From Aestuariivita sp. (lineage in GTDB: Bacteria; Pseudomonadota; Alphaproteobacteria; Rhodobacterales; Rhodobacteraceae), in the NCBI GenBank assembly GCA_026709985.1, contig JAPORY010000036.1, positions 62,001 to 126,000 of the forward strand: a stretch of DNA of 64,000 nucleotides. The letters run 5' to 3'. Below the pieces are notes generated by a model. It had not been told where the DNA came from. It saw only the letters and a list, made by a program, of their open reading frames with translations, and did not search any database. Positions 30,386 to 39,785 of the stretch are shown one piece after another. Every line of letters begins with the position of its first letter. The first letter of the stretch is position 1. Position numbers and translations under genes: made by a program.

Positions 30386-30787
30386 ATGATACATCCTGCA
30401 AAACTCCTTTTGATCCTCTGCCTTGTGTTTGGCTTTGGCAACAGCACGGTCGCCGACAGTGCTGAATCTGAATCAACTGGGAATAATGCCGCGCTGAGAA
30501 GCCACAAGGCAATCTCAGATCATGGCAATAATCGCTTGCAATTCTATCAAGTGCACAGTGATAACCCAAGGGAGTGGGCGGACAGATTCAGTCTCGGTCT
30601 TGAAGATTTTCTTTCAAAAATGGGACCAGCGATTGAACAATTTCTTGATCAAGTTGAAGATTGGTCTGCCTACCAGTTACCCGAATTCTTGCCAAACGGC
30701 GATATCATTATTCGGAGAAGGATACCAAAAACGCCTGATGATGCCGATCAAGGGTTTGACGATCCGCCGGGAGCTATTGATCTGTAG
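30386..30787 (+). CDS. Secreted hypothetical protein of a Rhodobacterales family
   Basis: 133 residues with a signal peptide (KLLLILCLVFGFGNSTVADS). A helical middle (FLSKMGPAIEQFLDQVEDW) is followed by the conserved end LPNGDIIIRRRIP and a Pro/Asp-rich tail ending IDL. I recall similar short exported proteins in Rhodobacterales genomes. ATG 30386 is chosen because it gives a clean signal peptide. Its stop overlaps the end of the convergent ppx gene by 14 bases. Confidence 0.7.
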   Translation: MIHPAKLLLILCLVFGFGNSTVADSAESESTGNNAALRSHKAISDHGNNRLQFYQVHSDNPREWADRFSLGLEDFLSKMGPAIEQFLDQVEDWSAYQLPEFLPNGDIIIRRRIPKTPDDADQGFDDPPGAIDL

Positions 30788-32330
30788 ACCAAGAACTCTT
30801 GACTTTGACGCTGGCGTTGAGCGCTGTTGCCAAAGATAAGAGCCGTGCCTGTGCAACTTCGCCATAGAGCGGTTTTGCAGTTTTTGAAATTCGCAACTCA
30901 AGTAGTTTTTTGCGCGGTTTCCAGCGCAGCTGTCCGATCGACATATTGGGCTGCATTGAGAACATTGCGCCGAACCGCATGGCCTTACCGAGAACCTCTG
31001 CTCGCAGTTGCTCCCGATCGTTCAGAAGGTAGGAAAGTTCGTCAAAGCGCGTTCCTTCACGGCGATTGCGATATCGGTGCAGCAGGGCAAGTCCCAAATA
31101 AACCCTTTCACTGTGTTTCAACCCGCCCAGATTCGCACGGGTTGCATTGTCAAAGCACGTCTCCGCTCTGTATACCGGATGCGCTCTCCAACTAACGTCG
31201 TGTAGTAAACAAGCGGCCTTGATTAATCGTAATTCGGCGGGGGTTGATTTCCCAAAAAGCGGCAAAACGAATTGAAACAAGCTACGACCAAAACCCGGCA
31301 TACGAGCGTCTTTGCTCTCAGCGAAGCGACACGCTTCAATGAGCGGGTCTCGGTCGCGCACTGCCTGCGGCATTATTTCATAAAGCATACCCTCGCGGAT
31401 ACCGTAACTTGAGATCGCGATGTCTTTTGGGCGAAACTTTCGAACCAGGTATCGCAGAACCTCAATAGCGTAGGGCACCAAGCTCATACGAGCGCTTGAT
31501 AAGCCGCATGTAATTCTGACCTCTTCCAAATCATTTGATGCGAGGTATTTGGCGGTGGCCGCAACTGACGTCGCTGACATTCGGTATTCGTGGAGAACAT
31601 GAAGCGGATATTGTCGGCGCTCCATATCTATTCGGGCAATCGCTCGCCACGAACCGCCCACCAAGAATAGTCGATCGCGCTGCAGGCCAAATTGCTCCGC
31701 AAGCGCGTCAACCGTTTGTTTGATAAACGCCTTCTTGGCTTTTTTTCCGCCCTTCAAGTCGCGAAGTTTTAAGGGGCCAAGATTGGATGTGGCTCGTCGC
31801 CCAACTTCACCTTCGCGGATTTCTGCCAGTTCCATTGACGAGCCGCCGATATCACAGACCAGACCGAAAGATCCAGGCCAGCCGAGCAGTACCCCTTGGG
31901 CCGAAAGTCGCGCTTCTTCTTCACCGCTCACAACGCGTAGGAGTAGTCCGGTCTCTTTCTTCACCTGCTGGCAGAATTGATCGCCGTCTTGCGCATCGCG
32001 AATGGCAGCGGTTGCGATTGCGGTCAAAGCCGGTAGCTCCATTCCTTCTGCTAAGAGTTGAAAGCGTTTGATCGCGGCAAGAGCTCGTACGCGTCCTTCT
32101 TGGTTCAAGATGCCCGTTTCGGCTAGTCCTTCACCGAGAGCACACATAATTTTTTCGTTGAAGAAATAGGCCGGGCTGCGAGCCGCACCGTTGAACACGA
32201 CCAATCGAACTGAGTTTGAACCTACATCGACAACCCCAACGCGGGCTAATCTTCGCACGGAAGGGTCATCAAAAAGCGGCTTCCCAAACGGGCTCCAGTC
32301 GGGTTGAGTTTGGTCAGAAGCTTTCGTCAT
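30774..32330 (-). CDS. ppx: Exopolyphosphatase / guanosine pentaphosphatase (Ppx/GppA)
   Basis: 518 residues. The phosphate-binding loop VVDVGSNSVRLVVF begins at about residue 34, and FGLVCDIGGSSMELAEI is the second ASKHA-fold motif. The C-terminal third carries a helical HD-like region with LLHDVSWRAHP. It hydrolyses terminal phosphate from polyphosphate. It follows ppk on the same strand with a 55-base gap, so they are probably co-transcribed. Confidence 0.93.
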   Translation of the reverse strand: MTKASDQTQPDWSPFGKPLFDDPSVRRLARVGVVDVGSNSVRLVVFNGAARSPAYFFNEKIMCALGEGLAETGILNQEGRVRALAAIKRFQLLAEGMELPALTAIATAAIRDAQDGDQFCQQVKKETGLLLRVVSGEEEARLSAQGVLLGWPGSFGLVCDIGGSSMELAEIREGEVGRRATSNLGPLKLRDLKGGKKAKKAFIKQTVDALAEQFGLQRDRLFLVGGSWRAIARIDMERRQYPLHVLHEYRMSATSVAATAKYLASNDLEEVRITCGLSSARMSLVPYAIEVLRYLVRKFRPKDIAISSYGIREGMLYEIMPQAVRDRDPLIEACRFAESKDARMPGFGRSLFQFVLPLFGKSTPAELRLIKAACLLHDVSWRAHPVYRAETCFDNATRANLGGLKHSERVYLGLALLHRYRNRREGTRFDELSYLLNDREQLRAEVLGKAMRFGAMFSMQPNMSIGQLRWKPRKKLLELRISKTAKPLYGEVAQARLLSLATALNASVKVKSSWSTDQ

Positions 32331-32385
32331 TTAATACCCCTAATACCCGGCGTTCTGTCAGAATATGCTGCGAGAATTACGATCG

Positions 32386-34560
32386 CTAACCCTCGGCATG
32401 AGTTAACTTCGGCACATCCGCGGCGCCCGCAGAACCGCGTCCTGATAAAGAGGGATTTTCCATAAAAAACCGGTGGCAGTTAAAAGCGAAGCCAGAGTCT
32501 TCTGTTGACGCTCGAACAAAACTACCGTCCGCCTGCATGATCCAGCTTTGGGCAACATCAGCTAGGTTAGCGGCCAAGATTTGACTGACAATTTGTGCTT
32601 TCACGGTTGCGTTATGAATCTCAATTAATGTTTCTACTCTTCGGTTTAGATTGCGACCCATCCAGTCAGCTGACGATATCAAAACTCTGGCTTTGCGCGA
32701 TGGCAGACCGGCGCCATTGGCGAAGCAAACGATACGGGAATGCTCTAAGAACCGACCGATGACAGATTTTACTCGAATGTTGTCACTTAAACCTTTGATG
32801 CCGGGTCGTAGACTACATATTCCCCGAATGACCAGACTAATTTTGACGCCAGCTTGACTAGCAGCATACAAGGAATCGATGACCTCACTATCGACTAGCG
32901 AGTTCATCTTCGCCCAGATTTCAGCAGGTCTTTCGGCCTTGGCGTGCGCGACTTCACCTGCAATCATTTCGAGCAGGCTTGATTTAAGGGATAGTGGTGA
33001 GATTGAAAGATTTTCAAGTGAGTCTGGTTGGGCATAGCCTGAGAGATAGTTGAAGACTTTAGTGGCATCTCGTCCGAGTGCCTGATCGCAGGTGAACAGA
33101 CTCAGGTCGGTATAGATTCGAGCGGTAATTGGATGATAATTACCAGTGCCATAGTGGGTGTAGGTTATCAGATTATCCCCTTCTCTTCTTACGACCGTTG
33201 AGATTTTGGCGTGTGTCTTTAGATCCATAAAGCCATACACAACATGGGCACCCGCTCGCTCTAGTCGTCGCGACTGGCGGATATTCGCAGCTTCATCGAA
33301 GCGCGCCTTTAGTTCGACGAATGCGGTGACGGATTTACCGTCCTCGGCAGCCTCGCACAGGGCTTCGACAATCGGTGATTCGTTAGAGGTGCGATACAGG
33401 GTTTGTTTGATTGCGACGACACTTGGGTCGCGCGCCGCCTGTTGGAGGAAGCGAACAACCATATCGAAGGTCTCATAGGGATGATGCAAGAGCATATCTT
33501 TGCGTCGGATTGCCGCAAACATATCGCCGTCGTGATCTTGCACTCTTTCTGGTACCCGTGGAGAAAATGGTGGCCAGAGTAAATCCGGACGGGTGTCTAG
33601 AACGAGGGCACTCAGGTCGGCAATGCCGATCATCCCATCCATTTCGACGAGTTCATCATGTTCTACTCGCAACTGCTCCATGATCAGTGCTTTAAGTCGT
33701 TTCGGAGCGCCCGCCGAGTAGGTCATTCTGATAACTTCTCCTCGACGCCGTCGTTTGAGAGCGACCTCAAATTCACGCACGAGGTCTTCCGCCTCTTCCT
33801 CCACTTCTAGGTCGCTGTCGCGCAGAATGCGGAAGGCAAAATGCGACTTAACCCGATAGCCAGGAAACAAATTCTCGATCTTCAGCAAGAGTAAATCTTC
33901 GAGCGGTAGAAACCGATGATAACCTATGGTTGCCGGTAATTCGATGAAGCGCTCAATCTGATTGGGTATCGGGAGTAAGGCCTGCAGGGGTCTCTTGTCG
34001 CGAGTGCGTTCGAGCTGAAGGACCAGCGAAAAGCCGTTGTTTGGCAAGAATGGAAAAGGATGGGCTGGATCAATCGCTAGCGGTGACAACACCCCAAAGA
34101 CCTTATGCAAGAATACCTCATCCAAATACTCTTGGTCAGCCTTCTTGATTGCGTTGGTCTGCACTATCGAAATACCCTCGTGTTCCATTTCCGCACGCAA
34201 GGTCGCTAACACCTTTTGCTGTTGTGACATCAGCTTGAGAGCATCTTCTCGAACGAGCGCGAGTTGTTGACTAGCAGTTAATCCGTCTGCTGCCGGAGTT
34301 GGATTGCCAGAGTTGGCGAGCCCACGAAGCCCGGCGACGCGGACGGTAAAGAATTCATCCAAATTTGTTGCTGAAATTGACAAAAACCGTAGCCGCTCCA
34401 ACAGCGGTACTCGGGGATTCTCTGCTTCTTCAAGCACGCGCCAGTTAAAGCCCAACCAACTTAATTCGCGGTTATAAAATCGATCATGGCTCGAAGCATC
34501 CAAGGTCGGAATATCCTGTGCCTTTGGAAATCCATATTTTAGGAAATCAGCGTGCGTCAT
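32386..34560 (-). CDS. ppk1: Polyphosphate kinase 1
   Basis: Makes polyphosphate from ATP. 724 residues from ATG 34560; an upstream start at 34617 would add 19 residues. Family blocks are RELSWLGFNWRVLEEA near the N-terminus, HHPYETFDMVVRFL, AIKQTLYRTS, HYGTGNYHP with the phosphorylated His region, and DWMGRNLNRRVE at the C-terminal end. ppk, ppx, hdaA and the permease gene all lie on the same strand. Confidence 0.96.
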   Translation of the reverse strand: MTHADFLKYGFPKAQDIPTLDASSHDRFYNRELSWLGFNWRVLEEAENPRVPLLERLRFLSISATNLDEFFTVRVAGLRGLANSGNPTPAADGLTASQQLALVREDALKLMSQQQKVLATLRAEMEHEGISIVQTNAIKKADQEYLDEVFLHKVFGVLSPLAIDPAHPFPFLPNNGFSLVLQLERTRDKRPLQALLPIPNQIERFIELPATIGYHRFLPLEDLLLLKIENLFPGYRVKSHFAFRILRDSDLEVEEEAEDLVREFEVALKRRRRGEVIRMTYSAGAPKRLKALIMEQLRVEHDELVEMDGMIGIADLSALVLDTRPDLLWPPFSPRVPERVQDHDGDMFAAIRRKDMLLHHPYETFDMVVRFLQQAARDPSVVAIKQTLYRTSNESPIVEALCEAAEDGKSVTAFVELKARFDEAANIRQSRRLERAGAHVVYGFMDLKTHAKISTVVRREGDNLITYTHYGTGNYHPITARIYTDLSLFTCDQALGRDATKVFNYLSGYAQPDSLENLSISPLSLKSSLLEMIAGEVAHAKAERPAEIWAKMNSLVDSEVIDSLYAASQAGVKISLVIRGICSLRPGIKGLSDNIRVKSVIGRFLEHSRIVCFANGAGLPSRKARVLISSADWMGRNLNRRVETLIEIHNATVKAQIVSQILAANLADVAQSWIMQADGSFVRASTEDSGFAFNCHRFFMENPSLSGRGSAGAADVPKLTHAEG

Positions 34561-34962
34561 ATTGTTTTGGAGACCATCTTGTGACAACGGAAAAATGTGG
34601 ATCGGTTTTGACCGCAACCTTGATCGAATGATTTGCTCTTATGTTATCCATACGAGCCATAAAAACTCGCTCTTTAGGGCGAGGATATACGGCGCAATGT
34701 TGTTTGAAATGTTTTTTGTTGCGGTTCTTGATGTTTAAGACATTTGCGAGTGGGCAAGTATACCGATGTACAAAGACTTTCGAGCTGTGTTGTAGAAACG
34801 ACAGATTAACGAAAACCAAGTAATCGGCGTGGCAACTCTGAAGGTCCAATTAAGTGAAGGCGGCACGGCTATCCGTCTCTGCTTGTGGAGGCTTGCGTAA
34901 GACGAGCATATTGCTTGCTGCAGCCGATGAAGCAAGAAGCCTGTCATTTAGGCGGGGAGTAG
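34561..34962. other. Gap between hdaA and ppk1
   Basis: About 400 bases without a gene. It should contain the ppk promoter. A single CTGTCATTT at about 34938 is half of a possible Pho box but its second half is absent. Confidence 0.35.
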
Positions 34963-35640
34963 TCACTCCTCTGTATTGGTGCTAGGGAAGAACTGTCGTA
35001 CGAAACCGCGCGTTACAGTACGCTGTTGCGACAAAGCCGCAGCGTCCACTTTTGCAACAATTTTCTGCGCTGCTTCATAAGAGCGCTCCATGCGCGTGAG
35101 TAGGAAAGGAATGACGTCAGGTTTTGGCGCTAATTGGCGATCAAGAAAGAGTTTGGCGAGAATTGCCGCCAACAAGGCATCGTCTGGCGGACCAAGCGAA
35201 ATCGACTGCGCGGCGTTTATTCGACTTTGTAAGTCGGGCAAAGAAAGGTTCCAGTGAAATGCGGTGCCGCGGCCAGTCAGCAATAAATTATGACCTGAGG
35301 CCTGCAATTGATTAAAGAGATGAAACAGGGCCGCAAGCACTGGTTGGTCTCTTGATATTTCTGGAACATCCTCAACGGCTATCGAACCACGGGCAAGTCT
35401 TGGAACATCATCGGTGCGAAGACCACGAGCTTTAAGTATCTGACCGTTAGTTCGCCTTGCCCACATGTGAACGAGATGCGTTTTTCCCGCACCAGCTGGA
35501 CCTGTCAACACGCAACTCGTCCCGTTCTCTTCCGAGAATCTCTTTATGTGAGTGACGGCGTTAGCATTGGATGGTGAGACAAAAAAGTTGCTATGATCTA
35601 AGGCCTCTCGGTGGGGCAATTCAAAATTTAGTTGATACAA
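34963..35640 (-). CDS. hdaA: DnaA regulatory protein HdaA
   Basis: 225 residues, related to DnaA domain III. P-loop GPAGAGKTHL is at 46-55 and VEDVP takes the Walker B position. In alphaproteobacteria HdaA works with the sliding clamp to convert DnaA-ATP to DnaA-ADP; the N-terminal QLNFELPHREAL region fits the clamp-binding QL-x-L/F-x-L/F motif. It follows the permease gene by 2 bases. Confidence 0.92.
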   Translation of the reverse strand: MYQLNFELPHREALDHSNFFVSPSNANAVTHIKRFSEENGTSCVLTGPAGAGKTHLVHMWARRTNGQILKARGLRTDDVPRLARGSIAVEDVPEISRDQPVLAALFHLFNQLQASGHNLLLTGRGTAFHWNLSLPDLQSRINAAQSISLGPPDDALLAAILAKLFLDRQLAPKPDVIPFLLTRMERSYEAAQKIVAKVDAAALSQQRTVTRGFVRQFFPSTNTEE

Positions 35641-35642
35641 GT

Positions 35643-36710
35643 TTAGGGTTCTTCTCGATCCGATAAGCCTCGATAGAGGCGGCTTTCAGTATATTGCGAC
35701 AGGCCAAATTTGGTAATGACACCGAGCGCCGCGGCGACGGGAACGGCCACGAGTAAACCAATAAATCCAAATAATGCTCCAAAGACACTAAGTGCCACCA
35801 AGAGCCACACCGGATGCAGTCCGACCGAACTCCCGACTAGGCGCGGGGTGAGAATATTTCCCTCAATGATTTGTCCAACGAGAAAGATACCCGCTACTAG
35901 ACCAAGCGATATCCAATCTCCCCAGAACTGAAATAGGCCCAATCCAATCGCCAAAACACCGCCCAGTAGTGCGCCAAGGTAGGGAATAAAGGTAATGAGT
36001 CCGGCGAAAAACCCCACCACGAGCCCGAATTGTAAGCCGACAAGCATTAAGGAGATGGCATAATAGGTGCCGAGAATCAAACACACGGTACCCATACCCC
36101 GAACAAAAGAAGCCATTGTTTGATCGATTTCAGCAGCAAGGCGTCGCACGATTGGCGCATGATCGCGAGGTAGCAGATCATCGACTCGCGCCGTTAAACG
36201 ATCCCAATCAAGCAACATGTAGACGGCAACGACCGGCACGATAACGAGTAGGAAAAGAAAATTTAGAAAAGAGGCTGCGGAGTTAATGATTGGATCTAAA
36301 AGTGCGTCGCCGCGTCGTTGAATAATTTCGCCCAAAGAAAGCAGTGTTTGTCGAAACAGGGATGACTCATCCAACAGCGACGGGAACCGTTCCCGTAAGA
36401 AGGCTTGCAAATTATCGAAGAGTTGCGGGGTAACTTCGAATAATTGTGTTGTCTGGGCGAGCAACGCGGGAATGATCACTAGCGCAATCAATACGAACGT
36501 TACTAAGCTGATCACGGCGATTAAGGCAGTTGCCAAAATGCGAGACAGGCCAATGGCCTCAAGACGATCTGCTACGGGATCAAGAAAGTAGGCGATAGCC
36601 CCGCCAATCACGAAGGGCATGAGGACATCACCCAGAAACCACAAGGTCAACGTCAGTGCAACGAATACGCCCCCCCAGTATTGCAACTGAACCTTTACTG
36701 GAAGGGCCAT
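35643..36710 (-). CDS. AI-2E/PerM family permease
   Basis: 355 residues with seven to eight hydrophobic segments in the layout of the AI-2E family: paired helices at the N-terminus, a central soluble loop (about 80-150), then a C-terminal helix bundle with FITFIPYLGALLGG. The substrate is uncertain for most members. It is first in a likely operon with hdaA, which is common in Rhodobacterales. Confidence 0.9.
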   Translation of the reverse strand: MALPVKVQLQYWGGVFVALTLTLWFLGDVLMPFVIGGAIAYFLDPVADRLEAIGLSRILATALIAVISLVTFVLIALVIIPALLAQTTQLFEVTPQLFDNLQAFLRERFPSLLDESSLFRQTLLSLGEIIQRRGDALLDPIINSAASFLNFLFLLVIVPVVAVYMLLDWDRLTARVDDLLPRDHAPIVRRLAAEIDQTMASFVRGMGTVCLILGTYYAISLMLVGLQFGLVVGFFAGLITFIPYLGALLGGVLAIGLGLFQFWGDWISLGLVAGIFLVGQIIEGNILTPRLVGSSVGLHPVWLLVALSVFGALFGFIGLLVAVPVAAALGVITKFGLSQYTESRLYRGLSDREEP

Positions 36711-37014
36711 AGGGTAGGTTCCTCGCTAAACTCTGGGAATTCCAGGCACATTGCGGGTTATGACATCGTGAAGCTTTGTCTTGGGGCTTCGTATCATACT
36801 ACGCAGGCTACTTCCAGTCTCCTCACCGCGCTACAAAAAAATCCGCCTAGTGTGTAAATTTTACTTGACAAGTATTATTGCCTAATTTTATTGACATTAT
36901 GAGAGATGGTTTGATGCAGTCAATTGGCTGTATGGGATCAGCGGGGGTGGAGATTACAACACAACCGATTTTTATCCTAACGACATTTTGCCCATGCATT
37001 TGGAGGGAAAAATT
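36711..37014. other. Divergent region between perM and the puc operon
   Basis: 304 bases. The right half holds the puc promoter elements described separately; a good ribosome site (GGAGG) lies at about 37001-37005. Confidence 0.6.
36853..36896 (+). promoter_or_regulatory. Candidate PpsR/CrtJ site and promoter of the puc operon
   Basis: TGT (36853-36855) and ACA (36868-36870) are 12 bases apart, the spacing of the PpsR/CrtJ redox and light repressor site. The ACA is the end of a TTGACA -35 box (36865-36870), so a bound repressor would block the polymerase. A second TTGACA is at 36891-36896. No perfect -10 box follows either one. This is a match to a known consensus; binding is inferred. Confidence 0.5.
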
Positions 37015-37173
37015 ATGAATGAAAGCGATCTCAATAAAGTTTGGCCGACGGGGTTAACGCTCCGGGAGGCTGAAGAGGTACACAGTTACCTCATTGATGG
37101 CACGCGGGTGTTCGGTGTGATTGCGTTACTTGCGCACATCCTTGTTGCCGTCACCACACCGTGGCTAGGATAG
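37015..37173 (+). CDS. pucB: Light-harvesting complex 2 beta subunit
   Basis: 52 residues. It binds bacteriochlorophyll in the inner membrane. DLNKVWPTGLT is the typical LH2 beta start; His23 (EEVHSYL) and His41 (LLAHILV) are the two conserved histidines, the latter ligating B850 chlorophyll, and the protein ends in TPWLG. ATG 37015 follows GGAGG; upstream in-frame starts have no support. pucA follows after 9 bases. Confidence 0.95.
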   Translation: MNESDLNKVWPTGLTLREAEEVHSYLIDGTRVFGVIALLAHILVAVTTPWLG

Positions 37174-37182
37174 GAGGCCGCC

Positions 37183-37518
37183 ATGAATAATTCGAAAATA
37201 TGGTTGGTCGTCAAACCAACAGTGGGTGTCCCGATCTTCCTGTCGGCGGTAGCCATTGGGTCATTTGCGGTCCATGTGGCCGTTCTTTCCAACACGTCGT
37301 GGGTGTCGGATTTCCTCAAAGGTGACCCCATGGGAACAGCTGCTGGTAATGCTGCTCTCGAACGGGATGCTGCAACATCGCATGCGTCTTATGATGCAAC
37401 GTCGTTGGACGGCAAGGCGGTGCTTGTTACCCTGCCAGATGGAACTCAGGCGCGCGCGATTATTGAGATGCCGAAAGTGCTAGCGTCAACGCGTTCGACA
37501 ACGCTTCCTGACGGTTAA
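37183..37518 (+). CDS. pucA: Light-harvesting complex 2 alpha subunit with long C-terminal extension
   Basis: 111 residues. The first 50 are a normal LH2 alpha chain: NNSKIWLVVKPTVGVP, one transmembrane helix with chlorophyll ligand His31, and LSNTSW. Usual alpha chains end at 50-70 residues; here a periplasmic extension of about 55 residues follows, polar and Ala/Thr-rich. It stays in frame and ends at a natural stop followed by two hairpins. Long Ala-rich tails occur in some LH alpha proteins. Confidence 0.93.
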   Translation: MNNSKIWLVVKPTVGVPIFLSAVAIGSFAVHVAVLSNTSWVSDFLKGDPMGTAAGNAALERDAATSHASYDATSLDGKAVLVTLPDGTQARAIIEMPKVLASTRSTTLPDG

Positions 37519-37526
37519 CCGCACGG

Positions 37527-37580
37527 AACCTCATGACTGTGAGGTTAATGATCTGACCCGTGCAAAAGCGCACGGGTCAG
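37527..37580 (+). terminator. Two hairpins between pucA and pucC
   Basis: aacctca (37527-37533) pairs with tgaggtt (37540-37546). ctgacccgtgc (37553-37563) pairs perfectly with gcacgggtcag (37570-37580) around aaaagc. No T-run follows. As in other puc and puf operons such hairpins probably stabilise the abundant pucBA message and reduce read-through into pucC. Confidence 0.7.
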
Positions 37581-37632
37581 ACAATCTGTCGAAATAAATT
37601 AGGGCGTGGCAGTTCGTCGACTGAGGAGTTGC

Positions 37633-39147
37633 GTGGTGTTTGATTACAGAGCCTTTGTCTATCACCGCATGGCTCGAATTGCGCCCAAATATCTTCCCTT
37701 TGCCGATGTTGCGACGGACGAAGTTCCGCTGAGCCGTCTGCTGCGGCTATCGTTATTTCAGGTCACGGTTGGCATGGCCCTTGTATTGATGGCCGGGACT
37801 CTCAACCGTGTAATGATTGTCGAGTTAGGGGTACCAGCATCTTTAGTTGCGGGTATGCTGGCATTGCCCCTAATTTTCGCACCATTTCGAACCCTAATCG
37901 GGTTTAAATCCGATACCTTCTCTTCCGCGCTTGGTTGGCGCCGTACGCCTTTCATTTGGAAGGGTTCGATGTGGCAGTTTGGTGGATTTGCTATTATGCC
38001 CTTCGCGCTTTTGGTCTTGTCGGGATATGGTGAAGCCATTGATGCACCGCGTTGGATTGGTCTGAGTTCTGCTGCGCTGTCGTTCCTTTTGGTGGGTGCG
38101 GGAATGCATATGGTGCAAACGGTGGGCCTTGCCCTCGCGACTGACCTCGTTAAGGAAGAGGCTCAACCGAGGGTGGTTGGTCTTATGTATGTGATGCTCT
38201 TGTTTGGCATGGTGATCGCTGCATTCGTGTTTGGTGCCCTTCTGGAAAATTATACTCCGGGTCGGTTGATCCAAGTAATTCAGGGTTGTGCCGTTCTGAC
38301 CTTAATTTTGAATTGTGTTGCGATGTGGAAGCAGGAAGCGCGGGATCGCTCTCGTGCCGAAGTTATGTTTCGCCGCACCGTGACTCCCAAATTTGTCGAC
38401 CACTGGCGGCAGTTTATTCGTTATGATGGCGCCCTGCGGTTGCTGATCGTTATTGGTCTCGGAACGCTTGCCTATGGGATGGTGGACGTCCTGCTAGAGC
38501 CCTATGGTGGGCAGGTTCTTGCCATGAGCGTTGCTGACACCACGAAGCTTACGGCTGTTCTCGCTGGAGGGACCCTCGTTGGCTTTGGCTACGCTTCGAT
38601 GACATTGGGGCGAAATGGCGCACCGTTACCTCTCGCCCGAGCCGGCATCGTTATCGGTGTTCCTGGTTTTTTTGCTATCATTGCTGCTGCCTTTATAGGT
38701 AGTATCGTTTTTTTTGTGACGGGAGCGTTTGCAATTGGTGTCGGTGCTGGTTTATTTGGTCATGGGACCTTAACTGCTACAATGCGCCGTGCACCTGAGG
38801 GGCATGTTGGTCTCGCGCTCGGTGCTTGGGGTGCGGTGCAAGCAACAGCTGCCGGGATTGGGGTTGCCTTGGGCGGAATCGTGCGCGACATTGTGCTGTA
38901 CTTACCTTTTGTTTCAAGTGTTTCAGACGAGACGCCGTACGTCGTTGTATTTGCGATTGAGGCAGTTCTACTGGTGTTGGCTTTGATCGTTGCCCTGTCT
39001 ATGCGGGACAAGCGGATACGGACGGCCAACCGCGAGATTGTCAACTCACGAACACCAAAGGAGCCTAAGAATATAAAAATGATGGGCAAGGGACGCGAAT
39101 ATGGCTCGCTTCATCCCACTCATCCCAGACCACAGGAGGTTTCATGA
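37633..39147 (+). CDS. pucC: BCD-family MFS protein PucC
   Basis: About 504 residues and 12 membrane helices. PucC is needed for LH2 assembly and is thought to handle bacteriochlorophyll. Family marks are PFADVATDEVPLSRLLRLSLFQV, GTLNRVMIVELGVPA, GWRRTPFIWKGSMWQFGG and GHGTLTATMRRAP. A GTG at 37633 preceded by GAGGAG is the best start; an ATG at 37669 is an alternative. Its stop overlaps the next gene (ATGA). Confidence 0.93.
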   Translation: MVFDYRAFVYHRMARIAPKYLPFADVATDEVPLSRLLRLSLFQVTVGMALVLMAGTLNRVMIVELGVPASLVAGMLALPLIFAPFRTLIGFKSDTFSSALGWRRTPFIWKGSMWQFGGFAIMPFALLVLSGYGEAIDAPRWIGLSSAALSFLLVGAGMHMVQTVGLALATDLVKEEAQPRVVGLMYVMLLFGMVIAAFVFGALLENYTPGRLIQVIQGCAVLTLILNCVAMWKQEARDRSRAEVMFRRTVTPKFVDHWRQFIRYDGALRLLIVIGLGTLAYGMVDVLLEPYGGQVLAMSVADTTKLTAVLAGGTLVGFGYASMTLGRNGAPLPLARAGIVIGVPGFFAIIAAAFIGSIVFFVTGAFAIGVGAGLFGHGTLTATMRRAPEGHVGLALGAWGAVQATAAGIGVALGGIVRDIVLYLPFVSSVSDETPYVVVFAIEAVLLVLALIVALSMRDKRIRTANREIVNSRTPKEPKNIKMMGKGREYGSLHPTHPRPQEVS

Positions 39148-39734
39148 CAACAGTAATTTCGAGACTTTATGCTGAAGCTAATGCCGCTGAGGCGGTATTG
39201 CAGGAACTGCGAAAGACCGGTTTTCCTGAGAGCACCCTTAGCGTCGTTTCTGAGGCGGTGGTGGACAACATTATTGCGACACGGGTACCGTCGCAGGATG
39301 CTGCGATTTATGCGGAAAGAATGCAACCCGAAAATGTTTTGGTTGTCGTTCGAGCGCCAGTCACTCCTTTCGGTGCCGCTCGTGCTGCGATGGCAATTGT
39401 CGATAGTACGCCGTCATTGTCTGTGGGCGTTTCTAATCCGAACTACCACATTCGGGAGGTTGCGAATCCGAGCCGATTCCTCAGCGTGCTGACGGATCAT
39501 CCGCGGTATTTGACGAGTGACCTCGGACCTGATCATCCGCGTGAGCGCGGCTTTATTTCCGACGGTATGAGTTGGCGTTTGCTTAGTCCGCATCGTAAGG
39601 GCCGTTCAGGGTCAAGTGGTTGGTTTACGTCAACCAAAATCTTGCCCTTTCCGTTACTGCGGCCCAAGTCGGGAGGAAACTCTGCTATTTCGGGTGGACG
39701 GCGCTGGCTGTATAATCCTTCCCGTCTGGCTTAA
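39144..39734 (+). CDS. Hypothetical protein of the puc operon
   Basis: 196 residues, translationally coupled to pucC through ATGA and preceded by AGGAGG. The first 100 residues look like a compact alpha/beta domain (TTVISRLYAEANAAEAVLQEL, then NVLVVVRAP), similar in feel to heat-induced/YflT-type stress domains. The rest is basic and low in hydrophobicity. Similar genes follow pucC in other Rhodobacterales as I recall. Possibly an LH2 assembly or stability factor. Confidence 0.75.
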   Translation: MTTVISRLYAEANAAEAVLQELRKTGFPESTLSVVSEAVVDNIIATRVPSQDAAIYAERMQPENVLVVVRAPVTPFGAARAAMAIVDSTPSLSVGVSNPNYHIREVANPSRFLSVLTDHPRYLTSDLGPDHPRERGFISDGMSWRLLSPHRKGRSGSSGWFTSTKILPFPLLRPKSGGNSAISGGRRWLYNPSRLA

Positions 39735-39759
39735 TTTGAGCGTAAATTTGCGCATGTAA

Positions 39760-39785
39760 GGGGCGTCGATTTCGACGCCCCTTTT
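39760..39785 (+). terminator. Rho-independent terminator of the puc operon
   Basis: ggggcgtc (39760-39767) pairs with gacgcccc (39774-39781) around gatttc, followed by TTTT. Confidence 0.85.

Noticed and set aside
34930..34955. Pho box before ppk1
   Set aside because: Only one half-site (CTGTCAT) is present; the second is missing.
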